Positions 46,800 through 60,000 of a DNA stretch of 64,000 bases are shown here, piece after piece. The notes beneath the pieces are model-generated. The model had not been told where the DNA came from. It was given only the letters and a program-made list of their open reading frames with translations, and did not search any database. Position numbers and translations under genes: made by a program. Source of the DNA: Homalodisca vitripennis (lineage: Eukaryota > Arthropoda > Insecta > Hemiptera > Cicadellidae); NCBI RefSeq assembly GCF_021130785.1, contig NC_060212.1, positions 150,378,501-150,442,500 on the forward strand, read 5' to 3'. Each line of letters opens with the position of its first letter. Position 1 is the first letter of the stretch.

Positions 46800-47130
46800 C
46801 CACAAGAAGCATTCAACTCTTTGTCACTGTGAGAGAGGCTCGCGCACACTACACTGTCACCATCGGTACTGCCGCCTCACACTGGGGGTTGTTTGCGAGG
46901 TTGCCGGGGTAACTGAGCGCGCATCCGCCACCCAGCTTCTCCTCTGGACCTGACCCATTTAAAACTGGGCTAAACTCCGACCCAGACACCCTTCTTCTCG
47001 GTTAGCGGGTCGGCCCAACTTTCCCGCAATTATTGCTTCTCCGATCGCCGTCCTGGGCTAATTGGCTGGGGGTAACTGGCTGAGAGAGAATGGTGGGTGG
47101 TTCCAGTAAGGACTTGTGAAACAATACAAA
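46800..47130 (-). promoter_or_regulatory. GC-rich, CpG-containing block, possible promoter
   Basis: A 330-bp GC-rich island on AT-rich background. On the - strand it holds TCAGTT initiator-like matches (such as GCTCAGTTACC near 46915), GC boxes and a CCAAT-like AGCCAATTAG. It lies about 550 bp upstream of the putative - strand exon. This is inference from composition and position only. Confidence 0.35.
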
Positions 47131-50100
47131 CAATTAAGTCCGCAAATTTACCAGTTTCAGAAAGACGCGAACGATGTGAAACCTAATTTTGAATAAATAC
47201 AATTAAAGTACTTTGATAAATATTTCGGCTTTACTATTTACTCCAAGAGTATTTGATTTGGGCTCTATTAAAGGGATTAAAATGTAAAATTTGTATTAAT
47301 GCAATATTTAATGTATAATGTGTAATATTTTTAAATGTTTTCAAGATAAAGTAATCAACGTTAAAACAATACACATAGTGTTCAAAATTTAATTGTATGC
47401 AACGGATAAAATAATGATATAACAGCATTTATAACTAAATGTTAATTAAAAAGTTTTCAAAAACAATAACCACAACGGACTTGTAAACAATACAAATAAT
47501 AACAAGCGGGAATTAAAAATTAACGGGGGAGGAGTGTCTAAAGCTTACAAATAATGTAGACTACTTAAGGAGATACTTATAATAGAAAATGTATTGGTTG
47601 AAAATTAAATTTTTACATCAACTTGGTTATTGAATCCAATAATAAATGTATATTACGACATAAATATACAGGGAAAAATAATACGCAAGGCAAAAGTAAT
47701 GCGTCACATGTACGAGTATATACCGCATAGATAGGGACGAATAGAAACCCTTTTTGAAACCTTCTGAGGGTTTCAGAATCAAAGATATAAAGAATTACCG
47801 CAGCGCTCTATCAGCTGACTGAATGAATAAACTGATATACATTACATCCATGTTTGCAGAAACCACGAAACTGCAATTATAGACAAATATATGGTACTTT
47901 ACCTTGTCAACACAATAAATATTTTTTATACCGCGCTGCCGATAAGTCGGTACGTGACTGGTACATAGCGGTAGACTTACCATCTATGTTTGTTTTAAAA
48001 TATTTATCTGTACGGTATATGTTTTATTTATTGAATTTTATATTTATTACATTTTTTTTATTATTTGAATTCCGCTTTTTTATACACCTGATGATGGGGT
48101 ATTCGTCCCGAACCTGTAGTGAGAATTCTACAAAAGTGAATTTTGGAAATGTTGACAAGGTAAATTACCAACGATAATATTTGTCTGATTTTTATTGCTT
48201 TTACTTTTCAGAACGCTTAAACAGACTTAATAACCCTTAAGGAGGTAGTTTAAAAGAAACTAAACACGTTCTATAAGTGATAGAGGGGTGTTTTTTTTTT
48301 ATTTATTCATAAATATAAAATGTATGGTCGTTAGCACGGGTTTTACAAAATTTTCAAAAATAAATTAAAAGTTTTGAAAAATACTTCAGTTACTATTTAA
48401 TTATGTTAATGGCGTTATTTTACAAACCCATGCTACAGATTCTTAAACTGAAAACATTATCTCTCTATCAGAAATTTGTGTTACAACCTTGATGACGTTG
48501 AGTGAAATGTAAAATAAAACATTGGTGATAGTTTTGACTACTTGAATACAACCTCAATTATAAGGTAATCATAGTAACTAAACGTTTAACAAAAACAGAA
48601 ATTTGAAGGAGAAATGTGACATTTATCAATGTGACGACACCGGATGTATGTCACTAGCACAATGTGCTTGGTCCAGTTTCCCTCTGCGCCGGCCACAACT
48701 ATGTAATGTAATTGTCATTCGAAGCCAAACGTCAATACCAGACTATTATTGCATTATACCGGTTTGAAATAGAAAAACATCCTTACTGGAACAATCTAGT
48801 GAAAGCTAGATTTATTTGTGTCGTTGTGTCAAATTGATAATATATTCGTATAATATCGTTATGGCTACCGTGAAAAAATATCATACATTTTTTAAGCACG
48901 CCACCTGAAATTATAGCCATGAAATTTGGCCTATTATTTAATTAGGCTCAACTAAAAACTGCTTAAGTACGAGTATATGAGTTATGTACAAAAGTAACAT
49001 ATTTTTGTAAATACAACTTTTAATTTCTATTAAAAAAACTATGTAAAACAATTTGCATCCATCGTATGTTATTTTAAAAATATTCCTGAAGCCATAAACG
49101 AATTTTAAAAAATCTTGTTATTCCCTCAAAAATAACTCATGTACCGTATATAAAATAAAAATTTCATTTTCAGCCATTTCTATTTGGGCTTGATTACAAA
49201 ATTTACCACATTTTATAGTTCAAATTGCTTTCATTTCAAGGGGAGGGCTCGAAAACATTTGTTCCTACTTTTTCTGTATTCAGGTACATTCTCTTAAAGC
49301 GCTAACAATTTATAACATTGAAAAATATTTTCTAAATACAAAAATGGTTGTACCAGTAGGTTTTTAATGTAGTATACTGTCAAAGAATCCAATAATTTAT
49401 ATTGTTTAACGATAGTTTATATAATAACAATAAACCAGTAATTTAAAACGTTCATGGCGCTAAACACAATTGTAATTTATTCACGATAATTGTTTAATGG
49501 CTGGCATGTAATATCGTTCATTTTAGAACGATCTAGAATGGTAACCAAATTCCATGAAAAATGGGTTCTACTTATCAATACTGTGGATTCTGTGCATCAA
49601 TTTTCCTTGAACTATTTCTCGGGTTCTCTTAAAATAGAAGCAAATTAAATACTTTTATACCTTAAACATCTTTATAGCTTGAATAGTGTTCTATAAAACT
49701 GAAGCTGGCTTTTAAATAGAATGAAAAGAACTTCTTTGATGTTAGACTTAAGAACGTCAGTCTTTTAAGTAATATTAAACTAAAAGACGTGTTTCGAATG
49801 TAATTCAGTTATTACTTTCCTCTCTTGTCAGTTTCATGTTTCACACTTCTATCTTTATGCTGGTAAATACAGTAACAAATAGTTTGATTCCGTGCATATT
49901 CTTTATGTTTGGCAGTCCTCTTTCTTTCCTACTAAAATACACACGGACAATTCGCAGAACCACAATCGTAATTAATTGTCCTAGGCACGAATACGTGCCT
50001 TTCTTGCAATGAAATCGCAAAGATCGTACAAACTATATGAAATACTTACATCAGACTCCTTTCATCTATAATACCACCTTTATAATACGAATAATTGGCT

Positions 50101-50629
50101 AAGTGTTGATTAATTACTAATTACCCAATAAATTGTTCTATAAATAAATATATATGTATTAATCGATCAACAATTTAACATATCCACCAGGATTGAAAGC
50201 GTAACTTAAAGGGTTAATCAGATAAATGTATAACAAATTTATGTCAAAGTATTATCAGAACTGTATGAGTATACAATACCACACTTTCTACAATACCATA
50301 GGTAACTGAACATATTAAAGTAAAAGAAAATTTAAAATTATTAAAACAATATACAATTATATATGTTACATGAACTCAATTACTGTTCTTCACTTATGGG
50401 TAGACGTAATGTAATTCTGTTACTGAAAGTGAACAAGTTTATGCTTCCAAGTTTCAGGAATTAAGAGAATAAAGTAAAATTGAAAAATACAATACAATAG
50501 AGTACCAATCTTTTATTCAGAATATAATAAAAATGTTGCGTAGTAAGATTCAAATTGACAATAATTTAGATTTATTTACTAATGCAGAAATACAGAAAAT
50601 AAGACTCAGAAAAGCCTTTTTTATAAATT
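47131..50629. other. Intergenic DNA with one inverted repeat pair
   Basis: AT-rich. GGTACTTTACCTTGTCAACA (47892) is answered by TGTTGACAAGGTAAATTACC (48151), 19 of 20 matching, enclosing about 240 bp that includes the CCTGATGATGGGG phrase. Frames at 47795-47983 and 47854-48177 lie there but have no recognised domain. The remainder shows nothing I can name. Confidence 0.4.
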
Positions 50630-51118
50630 TACTAGCTGTATTCCTCGGCTTCGCACGCTTTTCGTAAGCTTTGCCCGTGTATGTGTACTTCTGGTTCAAG
50701 TGAATTATATTTCCAGTGCCGATGTCGAGTTTGCCTTGTTGTCACGACCAAGAAAATCTGTGTATGTTTATAGCCATCATACACTTACATGTAATTTATT
50801 ATAAAGTGGTCTAACACTCAAACTTTAAGTTCAATCAGAAATTTATCTTCAAGACAAATACATCATAACTTCAATATAGTGTTTGGTTATTTAATATACA
50901 TAACTGTCTCGTAATTGCAGTTTTTAGTGTGCAGGCGCTTTGAAAACTTGTATCTTTTGCAGCACTGCCTGGTGGCGAATTACATCAATGGGCATAGTAT
51001 ATAAAACCTTCTATGTGGAAAAATACATATACATACAAATTTTCATAATGGTCAGTTAAATAGTTTACGATTCCATAAAGGACAAACACACAAACATTCA
51101 TTTATATATATATATATA
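50630..51118 (+). repeat. RTE-like dispersed repeat, longest copy
   Basis: Starts AAATTTACTAGCTGTATTCCTCGGCTTCGCACGC and includes GTTCAAGTGAATTATATTTCC and GCCTTGTTGTCACGACCAAGAAAATCTG. It ends GATTCCATAAAGGACAAACACACAAACATTCATTTA(TA)nGATTATA. The (TA)n end is typical of RTE-clade 3' tails. Four copies are seen in this window. There is no reverse transcriptase part, so it is a truncated or SINE-like derivative. Confidence 0.6.
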
Positions 51119-51394
51119 GATTATAAAATATATAGTATAGAACGGGTTTCAGTAAATGTTAAGTAAAAAGTAAACGATTCATTTTTTAATTGCAATTTCT
51201 TTTATCTTTAATATAAATTGAAATAGGAAGGTATAAAAAGGGTTAAAAGTGTAAAACGATAATAATTTTCTCACGTTATACTTTTGCTAGCTTGACACAC
51301 TTAAATAAACTTCAAGTAAGTGTCAGCTAACTATATACAGACCTGAGACCCCGCACGTAACAAATTTCATTATCTTTGTCTAATTGGAAAAAAT

Positions 51395-51590
51395 ATGATC
51401 TAGGAGAAAATGATCGTTTTATATTTTTAACTTTTTCAATACCCTTCTATTTCTATTTGCCCCAAAACCAGCGCAGGCGATGATGATTTAATTGTTTAAA
51501 AAATACCTCTATAGAATAAAACACCAGGCTGTCTACTTATACAGTACAATGAAAATTTGCTCTCAGTTCTTGGGCTATAAGACTCTTTTC
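51395..51590. repeat. Unnamed dispersed repeat, copy 1
   Basis: ATGATCTAGGAGAAAATGATCGTTTTATATTTTTAAC, CAATACCCTTCTATTTC and GAAAATTTGCTCTCAGTTCTTGGGCTATAAG appear in this order. The same order with about 75% similarity by eye is found at 55725-55925. Class unknown. Confidence 0.55.
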
Positions 51591-51599
51591 CACGATATG

Positions 51600-52747
51600 T
51601 AGAAACTGAGGACTGTTTCGTATTTATTCAAAGTTACAACGGTAAGTATGGCCCAGGTGATCATGGATCTCTGCTCTTAATTTAAGGCCCAAGTTTAGTT
51701 TAATAAACCGTGTTGCTGAGCAATAATTTAACCATCTGGGTTTCCTTATTGCCTTCCCCGGTAATCCCCATAATCCCTTGTTCCTTGCTGGACAACAGTC
51801 TGTAATCGTCAGTTCATGTATGTGCAAGGACCAACTCTGAGCTTGCAAGCCTAAGTCTATGTGCCACATATCCAATTATGTAACGATACATTGGTTTTAA
51901 ATTCTCTATAAATGGTAAAACTACGCAGTATAGACCTTTCTAAAGTTTTCAATCGAACGATAATAGTTATTTGTAACCCAGTATTTTCTCATTTCAAAAG
52001 AGCTAAACTTAGCGACATAAATGGATAATCGACAGCTGTTCTAGAGAACATAAGGAATAGCATTAAACATCAAATAAATTTAAAAAAAAAAAACTCCTTT
52101 AACTATTCAATGGTTGGTAAAATAGTAAATTTAAAATATTGCTTCCTGCTTTAATTATTCTGCTTACTTCATTTTGAGGATTTTAATATTTGCGTCAAAT
52201 TACTTAAAAACTCCTTAGATTTAAAAATATATAATAACTTAAAATAATTCTAATTATTGCAATCCAAACATCACTACGTTTGCAAAGACCGTCTCTCTAT
52301 TACGTATCTTTCCATTATTTACAATTTTTACATTTTTTTCAAGTAGGCCTCACATGATTTAAAAACAAACACTGCAGTAATAATTAAATTTTATTTCTGT
52401 GAGGCCTTCCGTCTTTAAAGAAATCATCATCAGACCAACATAACTGAAAGCTTACACGATTGTGCAAATATATCTTCACCCACATTTTGAATTCACTCAT
52501 CTTCTTATTCCCATCCTAAAAAGTTACATAAATAAATCTCCAAGCATAATAGGTTGGCTTGTTGCATTCAAATTTGTATGCAAAAAACATCGATTTTTCA
52601 TGTTCTACGGAAGATTTTAATTTTCTTCTATCTGTGTACACACAGTTATGAATATTTTACAAAACAGCTGATCACCTATGAATAAACAGTTAATGGAATA
52701 ATCAAATCAGATGTGGAATAAATCAGGTAATGTATGTTTCGAATTGT
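51600..52747. other. Intergenic DNA, nothing assigned
   Basis: An 83-codon - strand frame at 51624-51875 has some GC-rich third positions, but no domain or splice pair could be recognised. The rest is AT-rich. Confidence 0.4.
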
Positions 52748-53041
52748 CCTCCTCCGTAGACTAATGGTTATAGTCTCGGCTCTCTAACCGAGAGATCACG
52801 GGTTCAAATCCTGGGGAGGTCCAATAATGTACCTTGTACTTTAATAAAAAAAAACCAGTGCACTTCAAAGCCGGCATAGCTGACGCTGAGGCTTAAATGA
52901 GATTTAAAAAATGTTTCGAATTCCTCAGCTATAACAGTGTATCTTTCAAATCCCGAGGAGGTGCAATCATGTACTTTAATAATATAAAAACCAGTGCCCA
53001 TCGAAGCCGGCATATCTAAGACGCTGAGGCTTAAATGAGAT
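52748..53041 (+). mobile_element. tRNA-derived SINE with tandemly duplicated body
   Basis: The head (52750-52820) folds roughly as a tRNA: D stem GACT/AGTC, anticodon-like stem CTCGG/CCGAG with an 8-nt loop, and acceptor CCTCC/GGAGG. It has an A-box-like TAGACTAATGG and a B box GGTTCAAATCC (one mismatch to consensus), the internal RNA polymerase III promoter. The oversized loop and mismatches argue against a working tRNA. The body runs to ...GACGCTGAGGCTTAAATGAGAT, and the last part of the head plus the body is repeated at about 52948-53041 (AAATCCCGAGGAGGTGCAAT...GAGGCTTAAATGAGAT), so the body is present twice. Confidence 0.72.
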
Positions 53042-53779
53042 GAAAAAAACAGTGTATCCATACATATACAGTAGTGCCACCTTAGTAAAAACATTAGTCC
53101 GCTCAGGCAACCGTGCTGTGGTGTTTTGTGTCAAGCTTGGAACTCTTCAAACCACTTCCATTGCCATCTCGTTCTATCGGTCAAGTGCCTATCTAGCTTC
53201 AAATTACTATACTCAATACAATTTTTCATCAGGGCCAGGGCCGTACTCAGCTTTGGCGGGCCCCAGAAAAGATATTCGGCCGGGCCCCGTCATGTCCCGC
53301 CACCACGCTATTAAATAGACGGTCATTTCAAATAGACTTATGGCGGGGACCGACCCCCTGAGCTTCTAAAGTATTTGATAGCAGTATCGACTCTTTAATA
53401 TAAGTCTGCCGGACTAACAAATGGTTAAAAATTGTACGGATTCTACCCCCTCCCACCATGAATCGTTATAAATTCCTTGCGCACTGTGCTCCATTTGTAT
53501 TGTACTGCGGTAGTGGCAATAATACACACTGTAGTGTCACCACAATCTGTGTTACTGGGGCGATGAAGCTAACTGGAATATTTACATTCAACCAGTCTTA
53601 CAGTACTGCATTGGGATATTGATGTACTGTTGTGAGTTTGCATGTGGAAACTCTGGTGTTTTCTTAACCCAGTATTATGTAGTAGAAATGGAATGACATT
53701 TGAAGCTTATGTAATAGCTCAATCAATATACATACATCATTTAAGCCTACAACCAATTATGGATTGTCTTATAAGTAAT
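53042..53779. other. Intergenic DNA with a GC-rich patch
   Basis: 53230-53300 (GGGCCAGGGCCGTACTCAGC, GGCGGGCCCC, GGCCGGGCCCCG) resembles the ends of DNA transposons, but no partner end was found. Frames here are not supported. Confidence 0.4.
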
Positions 53780-54160
53780 TTTGCTGAATGTCTGCAAAGC
53801 CTATCACTCTTGGGGCTGAAAATTGTCATTTCTGTCTCTATCTGTCTGTCTCTCACCACGATGTTTCGAGAACTGACTTAATTTCTAGATAGGCAACACC
53901 GAATTAGTGAGTTCGATTATGGTACATGCCATCCAGTGGGATTGGCTGTGCGTTAGCCAACATATTTACATTAGTCTTATGGGTAGCAAGTATGTTAACA
54001 AGAAATTGCAGAATAAATAAATTTGTGAAAAGTCTGAGTACAATCACATTACGTTGTAACATGTGACATAGTAAGACATGTAGCCTAATGAAAATGAGCA
54101 TGCACCCACAGTGAAGCCTGTTCCGCGACATATGGTGTGGCGTACTCCTTGTTATTAATA
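53780..54160 (+). repeat. Dispersed GGCTGAG-repeat, copy B
   Basis: Contains TGTCTGCAAAGCCTATCACTCTTGGGGCTGA, CTATCTGTCTGTCTCTC, TTGGCTGTGCGTTAGCCAAC, ACATTAGTCTTATGGGTA, GAATAAATAAATTTGTGAAA and GAGTACAATC, matching copy A. It then ends in GCATGCACCCACAGTGAAGCCTG and CCGCGACATATGGTGTGGCGTACTCC, the diverged counterpart of the 123-bp monomer core. This copy is single, not amplified. Confidence 0.65.
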
Positions 54161-55719
54161 CGAGGATTACAGAATCACTTTTTCGTTTACTGACTGCCCT
54201 ATGCTTGACTAGGTTTCATTAAGTTACTGTAAGCCAGTTAGTAGAATAATTATAAGGTTTTGTAGAACCAATACACTTTGAAGGAAACAGGATGTTTTCT
54301 GGATAATTGCCATCGTTCAGAGATTCAAAAATATCATTATCGGGTTTTGTGAATCACTGAATGTGTGGAAAATCTTGTTCCCTTCTCAATCCTTCCATCG
54401 TCAAAAGCAAACTTCAAACAAATAATACAATATCTATGAATTGACGCATTTGAGGTAAATTCTGGAAACTGGGGGCTATCCCAGGTAGCCGCAGTTTCCA
54501 TAGTGAGCTTGCATACTATACAATACAGTCTGTATTGTAATACAGTAGACGTAACAAATATAATTTATTAATCAATTACGTTTCTTATATGTGTACTATA
54601 ATAAGAGTACTATTTTAATAAAAAAATAAGTATATTGTTCTTTTTCTATCTCAAAGTTTCTCTATTAGACTTCTGCCCATATAGATCTTTTAACTATATG
54701 GCCTGCCCAAATGTAATATTGTAAAACATTATAGCCCTACGCTACATTTCATTATTCATTATTATTTATTGAAATTTAAGCACTTGAGTTAACATAATGT
54801 TCGTCTGAATCACTATTAATCACAACCAATACGTTTATTTAATTATTCGTCAGACACATTAGCTGAAAGTAAACAAATATTTCATTTCAAATATTTAGTT
54901 TTGAAGTATAAATTACAAATGAAGCATTGTGTAACGTTTCAGCATTGGGCTAGTATTTACCTCATTGTAAACCTGTTCACTATTACCATAGATAAAGGAT
55001 TACATAGGTCTGTTTCTCTGTGATACTAGAGTTAGTGAATTCTTAAGTTAGGGCATGATTTTAACGAACGGAGAATAAAGACGTCCTAACACAAACTTCT
55101 TAAAAGTAAAATAAACAATAGAAACATTTGGAGCGTTCGCAATGATGAGACTGTAAATTAGAATAATATATCATTACTCAAATTTTGCACTTAGAAGTTT
55201 TCTATAGTGGTCCACCAGTAACAGGACGAAAGGAATAGGAAGTTAAATATTCTATTCCTACCACCATCATGCGTTTCTTCAACCATAGCATTATTCGGGA
55301 TAAGCTAGCCTAATCGGCCCCTGCACGAAGAAAATATAACAACCTTTAGTTTTACATAATCATCCTTATATAATGGAGCCGAGATCAAATTTGCATTATA
55401 TAAGCACACAATCTGGGTATTCTTTATATCAATAGAGGACCATTACTTTTTTTAAAGAAAGAAATCGATTTTTAGTCACACATTTAGCTAAAGGTCGAAA
55501 TGAGAGGGTACCAATTGAGTTAAGAATATATAATGATAACTTGTAACAAATATGTTTTTTCTTGTTCTGTAACACTTAATACCGCCCGTCAGGCACATAA
55601 ATAACGCCAGACAAACAGATAAAGAAATTAAAAGACGCAAGGTTGCAGTTTTCTATATGTGTTTTCTGACGCTGCTTTAACATTTATTCACGTCTGACAG
55701 TTGGTTTTAAGGGTGTCAA
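54161..55719. other. AT-rich intergenic DNA, nothing assigned
   Basis: No frame, repeat or RNA gene recognised. Confidence 0.45.
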
Positions 55720-55925
55720 GATAGGAAAGATATGATCTGAGGAAGAGTTGTCGTTTTATATTTGTAACCCTTTCGATGTCCTTTCGTTTGGACATTTACC
55801 GAGCTAGAGCGGCTGACTATCGATTTCTTTCTTGGGGGGTAAACGTCTCTAGCGATTTCAAGAAACCCCAGTGTACGTATATAATGCAAATTGGCTCTGA
55901 GCTCCTGGATTATAACTCCTACTCT
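55720..55925. repeat. Unnamed dispersed repeat, copy 2
   Basis: ATGATCTGAGGAAGAGTTGTCGTTTTATATTTGTAACCC, CGATGTCCTTTCGTTT and GCAAATTGGCTCTGAGCTCCTGGATTATAAC parallel 51395-51590. The 106-codon - strand frame at 55716-56036 covers it and could derive from the element. Confidence 0.55.
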
Positions 55926-56985
55926 GTTATAAACAAACAAATAACATAAACGTACATGCATTATTTGTTCGACTAACACAAAGAATTTAGGCAAACATTG
56001 AACTTTTACCACTCGACAGATGTGTCTATAGACCATTTTGAGAGGAGCATTTTTCTGAGCAATTGTATTTTTTTGCTGTTTTTGTCAATAAATATAGACA
56101 GAATAGTGATACTAATACAGGAAGAATTAAACTTTATATGTTTAAATAACAATAATATGAAAGACTATTGTCTCAATCTGCTGATATGGAACGAAAAATG
56201 CTCCTCAATTAGTATCTATTAGGTATGGTATTAAACTTCCACAGGATCCGATCTCTAAAGCTCCTTATTGCGTTTACGGCAACTAACATTAATCACGATG
56301 AAATATGGTAAAGTAATATATCAAAATTCTAGAAGGTCTGATCACGAATAATAGAGTAAAAGAGAAAAATAGTCTCGAATGTTTAAGGTATGAAGAATTT
56401 CAATTTCAAAGTTAAACATTAAACGGATTATTCTTACCGTGTTTGGACGATAATTATACTCATATTTATCAATGAAGCAGTTTTTGCAGTTGGTAGATTT
56501 AATATTAACCCAAATTTTAAAACGTAAATAATAATACAGATTGTTTTATTATAAACCACATTAACAATAACTTGTGAAAAGAGCTAATTAATTTTAAAAA
56601 ATAATCACAAGAAAAAAAACAGCGAAATAGCATGGTGTAAACCAAAGCTGCATTTATATACATATAAATTCAGTTCAATCCACTGGCCCAGTGGTCTACT
56701 GGAGTACTGGATACTGGTACACCGGGACGACCGGGTACAGTCCATTTCCATTCAATGTTTATGTCTGCTCCTGCTGTTTACTAATGGTTGATTCTTATGG
56801 TTATGTTATAATTGTTTTTAGTTCACAACTTTTAGTATATTAGGCTAGGCTATAATAAATATAGCAGTCTAGATTTGTTACAATTTACTAATAATCAATG
56901 TAAAACTGAAATCAATTACAAACATATTTGTATAAATAATATCTTATTTTTAAAAAAAAAAAACTCCTAGGTTAATCCATTCAAA
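55926..56985. other. Intergenic DNA upstream of CPSF4
   Basis: GAGAGGAGCATTTTTC (56041) and GAAAAATGCTCCTC (56192) are inverted about 150 bp apart, possibly a small MITE. The immediate CPSF4 upstream region shows no TATA box at a convincing distance; an A run (56952-56963) and GGTTAATCCATTCAAA precede the start codon. Confidence 0.4.
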
Positions 56986-57088
56986 ATGGAATTTATCGTA
57001 GCAAGTGTGGAAAATATGAAGTTTAACATTGAAATAGCCTTAGAAGAACAACATGGAGCATTGCCTCTACCTTTTCCTGGAATGGACA
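56986..57088 (+). CDS. CPSF4 exon 1
   Basis: Encodes residues 1-34 plus one base. The donor is GACA|GTGAGT. The ATG is preceded by TTCAAA, a fair context, and its first residues match the conserved family N-terminus. Confidence 0.95.
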
Positions 57089-60000
57089 GTGAGTTAGCTA
57101 CTATAATATTCTTAGTTAGATAAGACTACATTCATAATTTAATGGTAAATAACAATCAGTAAATATTGAAAACTAACCTAGGCTATTAATTTTAAATTTA
57201 ACATGCAATTTTGTTAGATCTATTTAATTCTTAGAAACCCTCAGACTGTGTCACTATTGTAAAGTTTCTTACTTTTTAAGCATTCTCAGAACACGGATAA
57301 AAAAATAGGCTATGTCCACAGATAACACTGATGTATACACACAGTAACTTACACAAACAGAACAACAAAATATTGAAAAGCTTATGGGTAGAGTACGATA
57401 AACGGACCGAGTTTTTTATATCAGTTAGTATAATCATCGATACTTAATATTCATTTATCGAATATGCGTTTATAAATCATATCTTTACCCATATTCACAA
57501 TCCTATTTTAAATTAAAATAACTAATGTAATGCACATAGTGATAATGTTATAATTAATAAATGAGCTGTAACGATCAAACGAACTATTAGAACTGGAAAT
57601 AGTAAAAACTCAAATATAATAATGTTATGACAACAACATAAAAACATTCATAACAGGAGATACGAAATATGTGTAATTATTTATATGTTTTCTCATGTGT
57701 AACAATGATTAACTTTTCGAGAAGTGGTTAAAGCATATTAGGCCTATCTAGAAAATCGTACTTCTCTTGTGCATAAATACTCACAGAGATGATCTGCAAG
57801 CAGGTCGGCTGATATGTCACTTTTTAACTTTTATTTCAAGTCCTCCACGAGCTTTCGACTGTCTGTTATAATCTATAAAATAAAATACTTATATTATACG
57901 AAAAAGTGTTTATAGTCGATGCACGTTAGTCATTGTTCAAAAGTATCGATTTGTTATATCGACAGTTATAATTAAGTAATATCATTTGTCAGTATCAATA
58001 TAAAAAACCAGGTCCGCTTATTGTACCCCATCCAGCGTATTATTTATTATCTGCACCCCCAAATACTAGCCTAGGTGTAGGCCTAACAAAAGTTTAGACG
58101 TAGGCCTGTTGCGAAAAAAATGTTAATGTTGTAATATTAAGAAGTTTGCCCTCGATGGCTCTTTTGTCATTCTCAACTGGAACAGGAAATTTTATTGCAG
58201 ACTTACATTATATTTAATTCACCTTGTCAGAAGTCATTTCGGTAATTCTAAGCAATATATGGGTCAACCTCGATTTTTCTCATATTACAATATAATGTTC
58301 CAATAGTCAATTAGAAAAGGAAATGACTAGAATTTCTTGCCGGAAAGCAGTTATAGGGAGCAGGCAACTCATATTACAATATAATGTTCCAATAGTCAAT
58401 TAGAAAAGGAAATGACTAGAATTTCTTGCTGGAAAGCAGTTATAGGGAGCAGGCAACCGCGAGAATTACCTATTAGTGATCAGGGGCACTGACGTGATCT
58501 GGGCTTCAAATTTGGAACTACTCGAGTTAGTTTTTTTTTTTCCAAAAGAGCAAGCAGCGCGAAGCGCTGCGCAGCGGGCAAGCATCGTGCGTGATCTTCG
58601 TCTATACTGAATTGATTCAGGCCAAAGGAATGACACAGATTCCTTTACCAGATTTTTACGGAGATTTTGTATTGGGCGGATTATATTGGTTTACTTTGCT
58701 TTCCAGCATGTAATTATGTGTTTAAAATTGTTTTACATACATTACCTACATTATATTGTAATATGTAATAACAATGTATCAGAAATTTTTAATACAAAAA
58801 AGGATCACGCACGATGCCTGCCCGCTGCGCAGCGCTTCGCGCTGCTTGCTCTTTTAGAAAAAAAATTAACTCGAGTAGTTCCAAATTTGAAGCCCAGATC
58901 ACGTCAGTGCCCCTGATCACTAATAGGTAACTCTAAGCAATATATGACCGTCTGGCGGTTGCCTGCTCCCTATAACTGCTTTCCGGCAAGAAATTCTAGT
59001 CATTTCCTTTTCTAATTGACTATTGGAACATTATATTGTAATATGAGAAAAATCGAGGTTGACCCATATATTGCTTAGAATTACCGTCATTTCTCTAGAG
59101 TTGGCTGTACAGTAAAGCCAACTACCACCCATCCACTATCATCCACTATTACTATCGATCATCCTGTGATGTCCATCACATTTAATTCAAATGAAAATGT
59201 TGTTCCTCAAGAGAATCTATAGGTGGTCTGCTGTGAGTACATAAATAAGACATTACATGCTGTCCTGTGATATGCACACCAATGGCATCAAATTGTTACT
59301 ATGAAGAGATTGCCATGGTGGTCTCTAGTAGGTAGGCTATTGTGAGTACGTAAACATGACATTACATGCTATCCAGCTGTGATATGCACACCTAGCCTAT
59401 CGCATCAAATTTAAGTGACTATGCTGTTGTCATTGAGAGACTGTAGGTATAAAGGTCATTAAATATTTTCAACTAATTTTTTTTATTCAATAGTTGGCAC
59501 TAAGAAACTCAGCTATTACATCACTGATGAATAAATATTTGAGTTCATTACTTAAACTATCTTCAACCTAATTTAAAAACCTAAAAAATGATTAATTATT
59601 TGTTAATGAGTATTTACATGTCCCAGATTTTAAAAACTTTTAGAACACTTGTAGCCAATCCAGGACTGTCATAACTAAAGTAGTACAGCTCTTGATACAT
59701 GGTATTTTAAATTCGTATTTTGAAGAATTTTGTAGCCTAGCCTAAGTTTAATAACTTAAACTGTTTTTAATACAATATGAATGTATTTAATTTTCTTTTG
59801 TTTTTAGAATCAATTGCTGGAGTGTGTGAATTTTTCCCCAAAGGAACTTGTATCAAAGGAACAGCTTGCCCTCTGCGACATGTCAAGGGAGATCGAACTA
59901 TCGTGTGTAAACATTGGCTCAGAGGGCTCTGTAAGAAAGGAGATCTTTGTGAATTTCTCCATGAATACGACATGACAAAAATGCCTGAGTGTTACTTCTA

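Noticed and set aside
52750..52820. Functional tRNA gene
   Set aside because: The acceptor stem pairs at only five positions, the anticodon loop has eight bases, and the stretch is joined to a repeated body; a SINE head fits better.
59767..59973. 68-codon - strand frame
   Set aside because: Antisense of CPSF4 exon 2.
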